64,000 nt of DNA from Dromaius novaehollandiae (lineage: Eukaryota > Chordata > Aves > Casuariiformes > Dromaiidae), in assembly GCF_036370855.1 (NCBI RefSeq), contig NC_088106.1:30263501-30327500 (forward strand), in the 5' to 3' direction. Position numbers and translations under genes: made by a program. Below the pieces are notes generated by a model. The model did not search any database. It saw only the letters and a program-made list of their open reading frames with translations, and was not told the DNA's origin. Below are positions 24,448 through 36,629 of this stretch, piece by piece. Each line of letters begins with the position of its first letter. Position 1 is the stretch's first letter.

Positions 24448-24738
24448 CACACAAGGGTGTGCACGTACTTAACGTATTTTGTTGGAGGTAAAGGTAAAAC
24501 CCTGTAGTTGCACCGTCAGGGATCTCTTTAAAATCAGTGTTAACAACCGACTCAAGTAACGACTGCACCAAGACAAAGGATGGTCATGGGAGTGAGGAAA
24601 GAGAGACCTCCGTCTGCAGACGTTTTAACTTAGTCTCTCGAAAGGATGTATTTCCTTGGTCCTAAATGGGATTTGCTTTAGCTCCAGACAAAAACCGTTA
24701 GGATCCTGCAAACTCAACTAGGTCAGTCCTGCAAGGGA

Positions 24739-24830
24739 AAAATAAAATGAAATAATGAAATGAAATGAAATGAAATGAAATGAAATGAAATGAATAAAAT
24801 AAAATAAAGTAAAATAAAATAAAATAAATC
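24739..24830. repeat. (TGAAA)n then (TAAAA)n pentamer tract
   Basis: About eight GAAAT units are followed by about nine AAAAT-type units with one G substitution near 24809. The abrupt change of one base in the unit suggests a point mutation that spread by slippage. Confidence 0.9.
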
Positions 24831-24954
24831 CAGGACAAAACCAAACTGCAATTCCTCATTTGACTTCCCCTTTCTCCTATTTTAATCTGTATAGTACCAT
24901 CCAGTTCCATCCTCCCCCCTTCCCCTTTTTTTAAATACAGTCTAATCCTGAGTG

Positions 24955-25580
24955 TGAACTGATGTAGTTTGTGTGTTAGGGGGGGAAAAATCTCTCTCTC
25001 TTTCTGCCTTTTTTTTCCCTTCTTCTTTCCTTGGCCCAGTTCATTATTTTTCTTTCTTGTCACTCAGTGTGATAGGTTGAACAGAAGTGCACAGATGAGC
25101 ACTGAAAACGGTGTCACAAGGCCTTAATCTAGTCTTTAATGCCTGACTTCAGAGATGTCATTTATCTTCTAACTGCAGCAGGCTTCCACCAACTTTATCT
25201 CTAATAATATATTGATGGATTAAAAGGGTCGGGCAGGAGACCGGGCTGGAAAAATTGCTTATTGACATCAAAATACAGTGCCCTCAACCTGATAAACATG
25301 GAGGGGCTCGTGTATCTCCCAGAATAGTTGGCGTTGCTATAATTTTTTTTTCTAGCATGTTTCTCCTAGGTTCATGGGGTGGTCCAGTAAAATAAACAAA
25401 CGGAACAAATAAATAGGAAATATAGTTTCTGCATTGACACAAGCAAGTGGAAGCCCAGTTATTTCTGTAATAGTTTTTTAATGATAGTGCTGTACGCTGT
25501 TATTTATCACACACCACAAGCCAAATTTTGAAGCAACCTAAAAGGGAATGGCTGCCATTGTTTTAGCAGGTGTGAGGATA
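24955..25580. promoter_or_regulatory. candidate conserved non-coding element
   Basis: A long repeat-free stretch after a pyrimidine tract. It contains 'ggccttaatctag' and 'tctttaatgcctgac' (25120-25150), GGATTA at 25217-25222 (an OTX/PITX-type core), and clustered ATTA/TTAT cores around 25390-25500. Stops occur in all frames. Inferred from texture only. Confidence 0.35.
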
Positions 25581-25584
25581 TTAG

Positions 25585-28500
25585 AACATGTGTGATGAGA
25601 GACTGCAGCATCCTGTAATAGCATTTCAGGAGGCTGTTTCTCTCTCTGATGGTGTAAAAGTAGGGAGCTGTCTAGTAATCTTTACAGCTGAAATTCATCC
25701 CTCGTCACACAGATCTCATGCAAGGAGAATTAAACAGAGGAGGAGAATTGACTGCCACACAGAGTTTCAGCAGAAATGCTACCCATGACCTCTGCTCTCT
25801 GCTGCAAACCTGACAGATAGGCACCCAACAGGGAAACTGCTGCTCGCAGTTGTTTCTGGGCTAACATAGCCTTTTGCATGCTCCAGATGCAACCAGAGAA
25901 AATATCTCCTTCACTCCTTAGCCACACAGGCATTCTGAGTTGCCACCCATGCCTCTACCACCATCCCCAGGGTGTGAAAGCTTTGCACTAAATACCTGAT
26001 TCATCTGTCTTTTTTTGATTTCAGCAGTTTTCAGAGCACGGGTTGGCTGGGGGGGACACTCTTGCAAGGTCCTTCAAAACAAAAATCTGGGCTTTTGACT
26101 ATCTTCCCAGTGCTGCAGAAACAAGTGCGCCTAAACTCAGCATCCCTTGTCCTCCACCAAAGGCAGCAGAAAGGTTCTTTGTCACTCAGTTTAGTAGTCC
26201 TACTTACTGGGAGCTACTTAGCTACATGGCGTCTGAGGTGATCTGCTCATTGGAGGGATGAGATTAAGTTGTCCCATGGTTAATTCCCTGATCTGCTTGC
26301 AGATTCAGTTTTAGGATGGAGTGTAGGTCTGGCAGGTTTCTTTCTCATGGGGAGAAATTTGACATGACTGTGGGTGTGTTTGCAGAGTGCTTCCTACTTC
26401 TGGCATCACAGGCCACAAAAGTTAAGGAGAAGGAGCATGGCAGACATGGGCCTAGGCCATTAGTAGGAAATCTACTAACGTTGAGTAGTTTTCAGCCCTA
26501 CTATAGTAGATAATGATCATAATTGCCTAAAGTCTATGTGATCTTTTGCAGTGCCTAGGCCTGGGACAGGTTTTACTGATGTCCTCAGAAGCTCCTCAAA
26601 GATTAAAAGAGATCATAAAGAGGCAATAGGATAGGAAACACAACATGCAGATGCGTTGTGTTTTTCTTTCTCAGAGTATATGACTTCTGAAAGAGCTTCT
26701 TTGCTTGGTAATTCTGCATGATCTGGTTGTGACCCACATCATGCCAAGCGGGAACCCCTCAGAAAAAGGATAAACACTGCCTCTAGTAATGCATCAAAAG
26801 GGAGAACAGAAAGTTCAGAAAAAATGTTGATTCTGAAATGTCAGGAAAGTCTTGACATTCCCTAAATGAGATGCTGCATTTTGGGCTGATGTTCCTGGTC
26901 CATTCCAGCCTGTGTTGCAGCTGCCCTGCACCCTGACACCTCTGCTCTCAGATATGGCCCAACTCTGCTCACTCAGCAACACCAGCCATCATGCTCTCAC
27001 ATATGCCTCTAAACTGCTGCACGGGCTTTCTGGGAAGCCCGTGAGTGACTATGGGATCTGAGACAGATGCAGAGATAAACTTTGTCACCAGAGGAAAGCA
27101 TTTCATTTCATTTTCCTGGAAAGAAATTCCATGAAAATCAATCTTCCCACAGAAAATTTTGATTTTTGGTAATACACGTTTTTCTGATCGGGAATTGCCT
27201 CAACTCAGAAATATCTGAGCAGCTGTAGTTACAATAAGAGTCACGTTTAATTCCCTCATGCACTGAGAGGGATTTTGTGTTAACACAAGTTTGACAGTCC
27301 TTAAGGAGGTGGTAAAGTTATGGATTTCATCATCACAAGAGCTCTTAATTATCAAGGGTTCAGACTGCTTTGATCATATCCCAAAACTTGAGCTAGGTGG
27401 TTTGGAGCTGTGTCAGGTGGCTCAGCAGAGACCATGTTTCCTGCTGAAGCGATTCTTAGCGCAGAAGAAACGGGTTCACTAGAACTAACAAGCTTACGCA
27501 GCTTGGAAGTCTTGTCATTTCCTGATATTTCCTGAAAATAATATTGTAGTGCATCAAATAGATGTCAAATACAAAGATCTCTAGAATATAGACCCTGAAA
27601 ATTAAGATCAGGGACTGAACCCATGCAAATGGACTCTGGAAGACCACTGCTAATAACCACCATTCCCATTTGGGAAAAACTGAGTATTTGAGCCCTGAGG
27701 AACACAATCATCGAGCTCCAGAAAAGCAAGTGGTAAAAACTGGGAAAAAACAGTCTTGATGGTCTCTAATGAGCAACCTACCCATAACTATGATTGTGAA
27801 TGTTCTTCTGGGAGCAAATGGCTGAACATCACGATGTCTAATATCCCGATTCCTCGGCTGGAAATGACTGGCAGACACTGCTACACTACAGAAAACAAGC
27901 CTTGCATTATAAGATTGTCTTTCCAAAATTTACCTGCTGAAATGCTGAATTTATCAGCAGAATTTATCAGCTGAAATGCCACAGACCTCTGGGAAACTGC
28001 CTCTGGCCGACCGCTTCATGGGAAGAACATCTCTGATGTTTTTGGCATGTGGAACCAAAACAGCTCAGGCGCATTCTCTTACACCTGCCAGTCACTCCAG
28101 GTTGAATTTTATCTAAGTACCATTTTCTAATTTCACTATGGTAAAGACTATCACAATGCATTTTCATAATAGGTAACAAAAATGACAAACTATGAGGACT
28201 GTTATATCTTGAATAAAAATTGAATTAATTACTGTAGTTAAAAATAGCAATTTAATACTAATTTTCTGTTAAGACAGAAAGAGATTTTTTCTCAGTGCCA
28301 TTCTTTACACATTTCTCTTTTTTCAGATTCCTTGGCAAGCAGAGAAATACCCCAAAGTGAGGAGGTTTACTTCATTAGAAATGGAATTCTCTGAAGCTTT
28401 CTGCAGGACTCTGTTTCTTTCCCATTAAGTTCCCTGGAAGGCTTCATAGTGACGTAAATAGAGCAGAGCTTGGCCAGCACTACTTCATTTTAGCAGCTCA

Positions 28501-28995
28501 GTATTCTCTGAGACATTTTACAAACCAACTTTTTCCATTATTCCTTTTGCTTACCCAGTCACTTTCTGAATTTCCCGCTAATCACTTGTGATCCCTTTCA
28601 TAAAGGGGGGAGGAAACATTTCTCACCCCAAAGCTACATGTTAAAGCTTTTGCAAGGCCAAGAGGCACAGTAATGTGCTGCACATCATGGGTCAGACATG
28701 AGCCGTGTCCCTCAGTGAGACCCTGCCCTTTCAAACTGACCATCCTGTAACTTTGCAGCAGCACCTACAGCAGTGGCACACAGAAATGTGGTGTTAGGTA
28801 AGCACTGAAGATAATTCTTGATAGCCCTCCACTACAGTGCAGCTGTTGGAAGGATAAGGAATCCAAGTGTAGTGTGGCCAGCTCACTGCCCACCCACTAA
28901 GCCCACTGGCAAACTCCCCATGTTGACCATGACACTGGGGTTTTTCCCTCAAAGCTCAATTATTTTTCCCTGTTCTATGTTATCACATTTTCCTT
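25585..28995. other. unassigned DNA
   Basis: A local 12-bp duplication (gaatttatcagc) lies at about 27947-27970. The AT-rich part at 28190-28270 might be regulatory. No exon or repeat family is recognised; frames are under 75 codons. Confidence 0.45.
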
Positions 28996-28999
28996 GGGA

Positions 29000-29640
29000 G
29001 TGATTTTCCAATCTGGTGACCTTTCATTAGATAGTTGTTGCCAGGGCTGGACATTTAAAAAATATCAGTGCCACACTTCACCATCCTTACCATTTTCCTA
29101 TTATTCTCCAGAAGCAATTGCCAATGATAAAATGAATCAATTCCCAAAAGACACCGACACTCACATTTATTTGTCGTACTGCATCCTGAGTCTTACAAGG
29201 TGCCTTCTCCCTCAAACTGCTTTTCCCCCAAAGAATCATATTGTCAAAATTCTCATTATTTTATAACTTTTATGCCCTTCTTCTCTTCTCACCTTGTTAA
29301 ATACCACTGGTGCAAAGGAGTTCAGTAGCTCTACCATTTTAGCAACACCATTGATTTTGTCTCCCTCTTCATTTATTAATGGAACTACTTTCTCTCTAGT
29401 ATTCCCTTTTCCCTGATATAATTGTAAAAGCTCTTTTTATTCCCCTTAAGCCTTTCTGCTTTCTGAGCTGGCCTTATCTTTTCCCTGCAAGCCTTAACTG
29501 ACTGTATATTCTTGTTTAGTTCTCTTTCCCTTCTCCATTTTTCACTATAGGTTCTTTCTTTACACTCATATCTTTCGACAGTGCTTTGTTATGTCACATT
29601 GGATGCTACTTGTCCTTCCATTTATTTCCACTGGAATAGT
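29000..29640 (-). pseudogene. CR1 LINE ORF2 relic (endonuclease-RT linker)
   Basis: On the minus strand, from 29570 to about 29410, one open phase reads YECKERTYSEKWRRE..., then KACREKIRPAQKAE and [15 protein letters not shown]. After a single-base shift, another open phase from about 29415 to 29235 contains [17 protein letters not shown] and [14 protein letters not shown]. This is the segment between endonuclease and reverse transcriptase in CR1 ORF2. Below 29235 the match weakens and the fingers region of RT is not clearly seen. The absence of an in-phase ATG and the frameshift mark it as dead. It is the longest stretch of preserved coding character in the window. Confidence 0.8.
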
Positions 29641-29644
29641 AGTG

Positions 29645-30660
29645 TGTTCCACTCTATGGGGCTATTCTGGCTTTTCTGGCCTTTTCTCACCCCTCTGGAT
29701 TGAACTCATCTCCCCAGTACACCAGGTTCACACCTGTGAAAGTCGCTGCCAGCAGTGCACGGAGGCACCAGGTAACGGGCGGCTTGAAAGGCATCCTCAC
29801 CAGCACAGCCGGAAGGCAAGTCCTGCACCCCGTAATCCCCGTGTGCCCAGCCTGCCTTCCCACCCCGCTGGCAGCAAGGGGGCTCAGGTGCCCGTTCACA
29901 TCCCGCACCTCCGGCCTTTCCCCAGTGGCACAAAGCATTTGTATGCTTTCTCTTTCTCTTGCTTCTCATTGCAGAACAACTCGCTTCTACCTTTCCATTG
30001 GGCATATTGTTAGATGAGTTTGTCATATTACTTGCATGGGTAAAAGTTCCTTTTTCATCGCCTTTTGGTCACTCTTAAATAATATCAGTATAAAAGTTAA
30101 CATCAGCCCATGATCTAGCAGGAATGAAAAATCTCTACCAAACTACAAACCCTCTTCTCTCCACTTGCAGTTCAGAGAAAATTCTCACTTCTGAACACAA
30201 GGTCTCACAATTTCCAAGTAGTGGGGAAGTTTAGAGTTTAATATTAATTATTAGGGCAACCAGATTCTGGAGTTGCCCAAGGGGGACAAAGACAGGACGG
30301 ATTTTACAGGAGAATCTATGAAATTTCTGCACTGGATTTTTTTGTTATGAGCATTTGCAACGGCAATGAATTAGCGCAAAGGACTCAGGAATCATCCTGG
30401 TTCTAAGCTTTTCACTGGTCACTTCCTTTTTCCAGTGGAATCTCTAAGGATGTAATGGCTTAGAAGAAAGTATCACAGTACTTTTTAAATGAATAATTAT
30501 TTCATCTTGAAGAATCAAAGCATTTCTTTTTTAAAATAATGAAACAAAATACTTTCATTGAATGTAGAATGTGCTCAAATGAAACACTTTACTGAAATTG
30601 TAACAAATTCACACAATCTTTTTGCTCAGTCTGCATCTGTATTTTTCTGTACGAGATTTT
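29645..30660. other. unassigned DNA between two CR1 fragments
   Basis: Overlapping 140- and 105-codon plus-strand frames (29591-30017) and 83- and 106-codon minus-strand frames cover the same DNA. None has a domain. The part nearest 29645 may be more ORF2 of the adjacent CR1. Confidence 0.4.
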
Positions 30661-30664
30661 TTTT

Positions 30665-31045
30665 GCAGAGTCAAGGGAAGAGAGATGGGAATTACCAGAA
30701 GACCAGAAACATTGCCTCTGAGGAAAAACTGAAGAAGTTAGGGTTGCCCAGATGGGAGAGGAGGTGGCACACTGTTATAATCTCTGAGTATGGAGAAGGC
30801 TTATGGAAAGAGGAAGGGACCATTTTTTTCTCCCTGGTATGTAAGATAAGCAGTTGCAAGCTTACACTGAAGTAGGAGAGGCTAAGTAAGGCTGGATGAG
30901 AGGGGAGCCTTTCTGGCAGTGAGGCTGCTGAAGTGCTGGGATAGGCTGCCTGGGGAGCGGGTTATGCCTGCATTGCTGGAGGTCTTTTTCAACAAGTGAG
31001 ACCACTATCTGCCAGGAATGACATAATTCAGTCAGTCCTGCTGCC
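30665..31045 (+). repeat. CR1 LINE fragment (3' region, sense)
   Basis: 'aagaccagaaacattgcctc' is followed by 'gaggaaaaactgaagaagtt', 'agtgaggctgctgaagtgctg', 'ggataggctgcctgggga' and 'tgctggaggtctttttcaa'. This is the standard order of a sauropsid CR1 3' region. It lies in opposite orientation to the ORF2 relic 1 kb upstream, so the two are separate insertions. Confidence 0.8.
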
Positions 31046-31049
31046 AAAG

Positions 31050-34000
31050 GTCTTCCCAAGGTCATTTCCACCTCCATTTTCCTTGAATTTCATTGACCCT
31101 GCTGTCTTAGCAAGCATCAGTCTGCAAGCCTTGATGTTTGTTGGATCCTGCAGCACTTCCATAGCACTGCGGGGTTTTGGTGGATCCAGACTGGAACATC
31201 TCAGAAGATCCATTTGGTCTCTAGGCATCCCACAGGGCACAGCTGCCATGCCAAGCCCTGCCCCTGTGTTAGGCACTGCCGAAATGCAGGTTTCTATAAA
31301 AACATTATCAAGAACATAAAGGATCCAGGCACTGAAAATCAGCTAGAGATATGAGCTGATACTTTCATGTGTAAACAGGCCATCAAAGCTGAAAGCTGCC
31401 AAGAACGGCATTTCAGGCAAACACAGCCCAGGAGGACTCCAAGCCGTAGTACAGGCATGGGGGAGGGCGGTGGGATCCTTCAGGGAGTTTGGCACTGCTC
31501 AGTTCTCCAAGTGTCCCCTGGTGTGCACAGAAGTTATAGCATGGCTAATTACAGGAAATTAAAGAGAAGGAGATATAAAGAGATTGCCTGAGCTGTGAGA
31601 GCCCTGGGAAGGACTGGCGGATGTCCCGTGGCGCAGCCACTGCAATTAGACTCGCAGAATGTTGCTTGAAAATAGGACTGGAATGAGAAAACCTGAAATT
31701 GTGTGCTAGGAAAAGGTTAATTATAACCCATTTGCTTCAGAATCTAATTTTCAGGCATTGAATATTTGTAGATTAACTGAATGTAAGACCAGAGGAGACA
31801 TTCCAACCCAGGTTGGAATAGCAGCGATGAGAGACCATGACAGGGCAGACCTTGTTTATAGCTCAGCATACCACAGTAAAGATGCTTGTGCAAGGGCTGA
31901 GCTAGGTATCTGGCTAAAATAAATGTTCCAGATTAATGTTCAGTCAATGCCAGCTTTCAGGAAACTTCCAGAAACTGAGAAATGTGTAGTACGCTTGGTC
32001 AGTTTTGTATTGCAGATTCTTAGCCAAGCTGGAAATGTCTTCTTCGGCTCAGCTCTTCACTGGGCTCTCATTTCACTGACCAGTAGGGAAAGTCCCAGGG
32101 GTTCTCAGACCCACAGATATCCCAGGAGCATCAGGAAAATCCTTGCCGCATGGTACCCTCTTCCCAGGATACTCTCCATTTCGCAGAGGCCTTTGCATAA
32201 AGAGAAGGTAGGAATGAGGAGGAGAGAAACAAAGGAAGAGAGAAAAGAGATAATGGGGAGGGAGAAAGACTGTAGGAAGGGGAGGACAAGGAGAATTGCA
32301 TGTATCCTTGTGCACTACAACCCAAGTCAGCAAAAGAGAGATGTCCCCTCTAGAAAGTGCAGAAGAGAGGGCTGGGGCGGAGGGTAAAACTGCCTGTTGG
32401 AAAAGCGCAGGCCAGGGCTGCCTTCCCACTCCGTCTTTACACTAACCTACTCTTTGCAGGTAGTTCATGAAGGGCTAATAAATGACTAATAGGGGTTTAA
32501 TGCATGATGAATCAATACTCAATAGTTTTAGCTTGTTTGTATTCTAAAAATGCCAATAGGTCGGTAGGACAGCGGCTTTCTGCTCCATGACTCCTCCTCA
32601 TGCCTCCAGCTGCTATCAGGCCTTCCCTTGAGACCACTCTCCACCACACACATCTGCCAGTTACTCCTTAGTTTCATCACTTGCCATAAAAAGAGTTACA
32701 GGGGGCTTGGGCTTGTTAAAGTCAGACCGTGACTGCAGTGCCTGGATTTAGCATCACCAGGATGTTATTGACAATCTCCCTGTTTTATGAATGAGATTGC
32801 TGCTCCATCAGCATCAAATGTGTGCTATCATTGTGCCTGTGAGGTGCAGGGGACACTGTCCTATCAGTATTTCCCTAATAACCTCAGGACCATTTTCTTT
32901 TTTCCCTCTAGCCAGGTTGGCCCAGTGCTTGTTGCATTCAGTAACAGCAGCAGAGCTAGAAACGAGTGCCATGACCTCAACACCAGCTTGGATTTCACAT
33001 GGCAATTAGTACCTGGGGATGAAAAGTGCTATCAGCATAACCAACGCTTTCACTGTTTCACAGACCATCTATAGAGATGAGCATAGGTATATGGTTATAA
33101 ATAGAGAGATACATGTTCAGAGTTCTGTAAAGGTACGCTGTTCTGATATAAAATATTGTTAAACTTGACACTTCTAGGCTTCTGTGGCTATACTTAATGT
33201 CAGCCATCCCTACAAATAAACATCCCTACAAATAAACAATAACCATGCATTAAAACTAACTAGAAAATGCCACACATTTTTAACCAACATAATTTTATAC
33301 TCATTCAGTCCACCAGTTTAGAAGACAAACTCCCAGCACAAAGGTGAGTTTTGAAGAGGGCCTGGTGGCTCTTCAAATCAGTTTCTTTCTTAGGGACAAG
33401 CTCAAAAAATTCTCCAACCCAGGAACTAGCTCAGAGATTGTCCGTTGTTAGAAGGTGTGTGCTGGGTAGATGGCGACAATGTCAGGCCTAAAATGGGCAC
33501 TGACATGGTGATACCAAGATGCTCAAGGACATAAAAATGTGGAGTATGACTTTTTAGTAACACTATCTGACAAATCCATCCACACTAGATGCAGAAGAGG
33601 AAATAAACTCTTGATTTTTGTAACTTGTCTAGCTCCTCTTCCATTAAACCAGACATGTCTCTTGCCAGCACCCCGGGAACTTCCCTCCAGCAAGGGAATG
33701 CAGGTTTCACATCTACCGCCTAAAAGATGAGATGATACTTACCACACCCTGATCATCTCCTAGCTTAGCTCTTCCACATCATCCAAGAACATAAGACTAG
33801 TGCAGCTCCCTGTTCTTGAAGACTGCATCATACGACCCCTTCCCTCAATCAGCTAAGCTCCATCTCCAGAGCAGCTAGGAGTTTTGCCTTACTGGTTTTG
33901 TTGGGAAACATTTCAAGGTTCTCCATGCTTTAAGGTTAGAAGTGCATCCAAATCCCTATCCCTGCATTCCTGTACCCAATTTTTTTAAGCATTTGAAGTG

Positions 34001-35085
34001 GGGGTGAATGGAGGATGGAGGTCCATATTTTCAGAAGAAAGAAACAATAATTCTTTTGACAGTTTGATGTTAAAAAATAAATAAATAAGGCTTCTAAGCT
34101 ACTCTGAAGCTTGAATGTCAGAAGTAGACCCTGGGGACATGGATTAGAGGGCACAATGAAGGTGAGTCTGTGAAATGAACATCACAGATCTTTAGGAGAT
34201 TGTTAATAAGAACACAGAAATGCAAATCTCCAGGAGCTGGTACGAATACACACGTGACTCCAGTCAAATTCAGAGAGATTCACACCAGGCTGGTAAAAGG
34301 CACGTGGCTGACTTGATGCCTGTTACAGCAAAGTGGCCTTATTGCTATAGTTGGTGGAGAGTGAGAGGCCCCTCACAGGAGCAAACTGGGTCCCTCTTGC
34401 AATAGAGAGTGTAGAGAGTTGACCCCTGCTAAATTCAGCTGGCTTCATGAGTATCCCCTATTTAGGGGGTTCTGGCCACCAACTGTGAGCATGATCAATA
34501 AAGACTAAATGCACAACATCATACAGCAATTAGGAACAGGTGGAGAACATAATTCTAGTCTCCTAAAACTCTGGCTTTTAAGTAACTAGTGGTTTGGCCT
34601 GACCTTGGTTTCTGGCCCCTTAGAAATGCTGTTAGCAAACATGGTCAGGCTAGTTGAAGTAAACGTGCAGATTTCCCAGGGGCTGAGGTCAGGACCCAAG
34701 CTTTTGGTGCACCACAAATCCATGTCCCTTTAGGAGACCACAACGAGCAACAAGGAGAAAATGTGCAACATCAAAGTTACTACTGGGTGGGTTTTGCATT
34801 ATGGCTCCAGAGCAGCAGAGATACGGCAGGCTTCCATGGGCACATCCCCTCATTCTTTCTCTTATGCATCCTTTATTTTTTCCCCTTTCTCATTCTGTCT
34901 TTGCTTGCATTTCAAGGTTAAAAAAAGTCAGGATACAATAGTAAATATGTAAGATTAGCTCCTAAAATATGTTAGCAAGTGAAAGCTAAAGAAAGCCAAA
35001 TGAATTTAAAAAAGGCTTTCTTGAAGCTTAGAACAGAGACAGTTCTTTTGATCCTTTATCACACAATAACAAAAAAAGCACCAAG
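31050..35085. other. unassigned DNA
   Basis: It includes an exact 16-bp tandem duplication (catccctacaaataaa) at 33205-33236. The 154-codon frame at 31923-32387 is Arg/Lys/Glu-rich at its end because of a purine tract near 32215-32290. No exon or repeat family is recognised. Confidence 0.45.
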
Positions 35086-35089
35086 CAAG

Positions 35090-35192
35090 ATACATATATA
35101 TAATATACATATGATATATATATTTATATACCGCATGTGCGTGGGTACGTGTGTGTGTGTGTGCATGTGTGTGTGTGTGTATGTGTGTATTT
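35090..35192. repeat. (TA)n followed by (GT)n microsatellite
   Basis: Alternating AT-rich dinucleotides at 35090-35135 run into an interrupted GT tract at about 35149-35190. Confidence 0.9.
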
Positions 35193-35289
35193 TAATTCAC
35201 ACAGGCTTTCCTTTCTTTAAAATGCTGCAAGAAGCTTTTTTTTTCTGCAGATTTCTTTTTCTTTCTTTTTTTGATATTTCAAAGCTGGC

Positions 35290-35560
35290 AGTTCAGTAAA
35301 TGGCTGGAACTGCCACATCTCTGTTCTTGCTAAAGAAATCAATGCTAATCCTATTACTGGCAGTTATCACCTATCCCAGAAACCGCGGCTAAAAGAAAAA
35401 AAAAACACTGAGATGTCAAAGTAGGAAAAAAGCATGGGGGAGGGGGAGAAAGCGCCCTTCATTCACTTTCAAACAGTGATTGTTTTCTTATTTTTGATCA
35501 TTTTTTCCTGTTAAGAGAGAAACTAAACCACCAAAAAAAAGGGAGGAAAAAAAATCTATG
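35290..35560. promoter_or_regulatory. candidate conserved non-coding element
   Basis: Repeat-free sequence with paired 'ctggcagtt' words (about 35285 and 35357), AACCGCGG at 35381-35388 (related to the RUNX core) and 'tttttgatcattttttcc' near 35490. Function inferred. Confidence 0.28.
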
Positions 35561-35564
35561 TTCA

Positions 35565-36495
35565 AATAACATTAAGGGCCTGGTTTAAACCTACGCACCC
35601 ACACGCGAACCCAGGCACCGTTGAGAGCCAAGGCTGCCACTGGGTGCGGTGCCAGCTGCAGAGCTCGATGTGGGACCTGGCGCTAGGGCAGAGAGAAGCC
35701 CGTGTCCTCCAGGACTCCACCAAGCTCTCCTGCCCTGCTGGAGGGTACAAATCCAGAGGGATTGCTCTGGGGCCAGTGGCACAGCTCTGCTGTCAAGCAG
35801 GGCGGATTCAGCCCCTTTTTGTTGTGCTTGCCTTAACCTACCCCTCTGAAGGAGGAATTGGGGATGCAGGACATCCATGCAGGCATTTGCAAAGATGGGG
35901 AGCTTTGGGGCCCTGTCTTTGGCTGGTTCGATTTGTTGGCCCCGCTTCATGCAGGTACAGCTGGACTTCCTCGCCTTCCCTAGGTCTAAGTAGCTGCCTC
36001 ATTCTCCAGTATGGAGCAATTCCCCTGGTGCAAGCCAGGCTTTGGCCTTCGTGTCTGCAATTGGTCTCAGGGCTGAGCATCTCCAGATGCTTGGGCAGAT
36101 CAGTGTAGCTAACACGTCACCATCTGTGTTCAATCTTGATTCCCCCATACCTTCTCTAGGGTGGGTACCTCTAACCTCTACCCTGTCCTCTTTGCTTCTC
36201 TTCCCACATGGTCCTAAAACACACTCCTGCTCCTCCCCAGGGAGCATCTTCTGGATAGAGCAGGTCTGCCCAGGATATCAAGACCCTGGTTCTGACCGTG
36301 ATAACAGGACCATAAAGAGATGCAGCTCCTGATGTCAACTCTTTTGGTAAAGATTCTGGTTTGGTCTGTCAGGTGGCCCTGCCCAGCCACAGACCAGCCC
36401 ACTCTGCATCTCATGAACAGCCCCAGTGCAATGCAGAGTTTGCTACGCAAGCCTTGTCATCACAAGTGTTAATTAATTGTTTCCACTTAATAGCC
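35565..36495. other. GC-richer unassigned DNA with overlapping frames
   Basis: A 154-codon plus frame (35644-36108) overlaps a 119-codon minus frame (35591-35950). Neither has a recognisable domain. CpG density does not look high enough for an island. Confidence 0.4.
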
Positions 36496-36499
36496 ATTA

Positions 36500-36625
36500 G
36501 TTCAGATGGCAGGTCATCCCAGTCAGAAATGCATTACACTAGAAGCCAAGAGTAGCAGCGGTGTTCGAACCCATGCTTCAGGAAGCAGTGTCCACCGCAC
36601 TCTCCATTAGACCACCCTGTCCTCC
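36500..36625 (-). repeat. tRNA-derived SINE head, antisense
   Basis: On the minus strand, 'gggtggtctaatggagagtg' (A-box-like) is followed about 40 nt later by 'gggttcgaacacc' (B-box, plus-strand position about 36560-36573). This is the spacing of an internal RNA polymerase III promoter. The sequence downstream on that strand does not fold as an acceptor stem and is not followed by CCA or a clean T-run. I therefore read it as a SINE head rather than a working tRNA gene. Confidence 0.55.
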
Positions 36626-36629
36626 TTGC

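Noticed and set aside
24698-25063. 121-codon minus frame rich in Phe/Ile/Ser
   Set aside because: Its sequence is produced by the pentamer microsatellite and the adjoining pyrimidine tract.
33010-33035. SINE tail ending in 'gatgaaaagtgctat'
   Set aside because: Only one short word matches; flanks show no SINE body.
36540-36625. A functional tRNA gene on the minus strand
   Set aside because: A and B boxes are present but no complete cloverleaf or acceptor stem can be drawn, and no pol III terminator follows closely. A SINE head is more likely.
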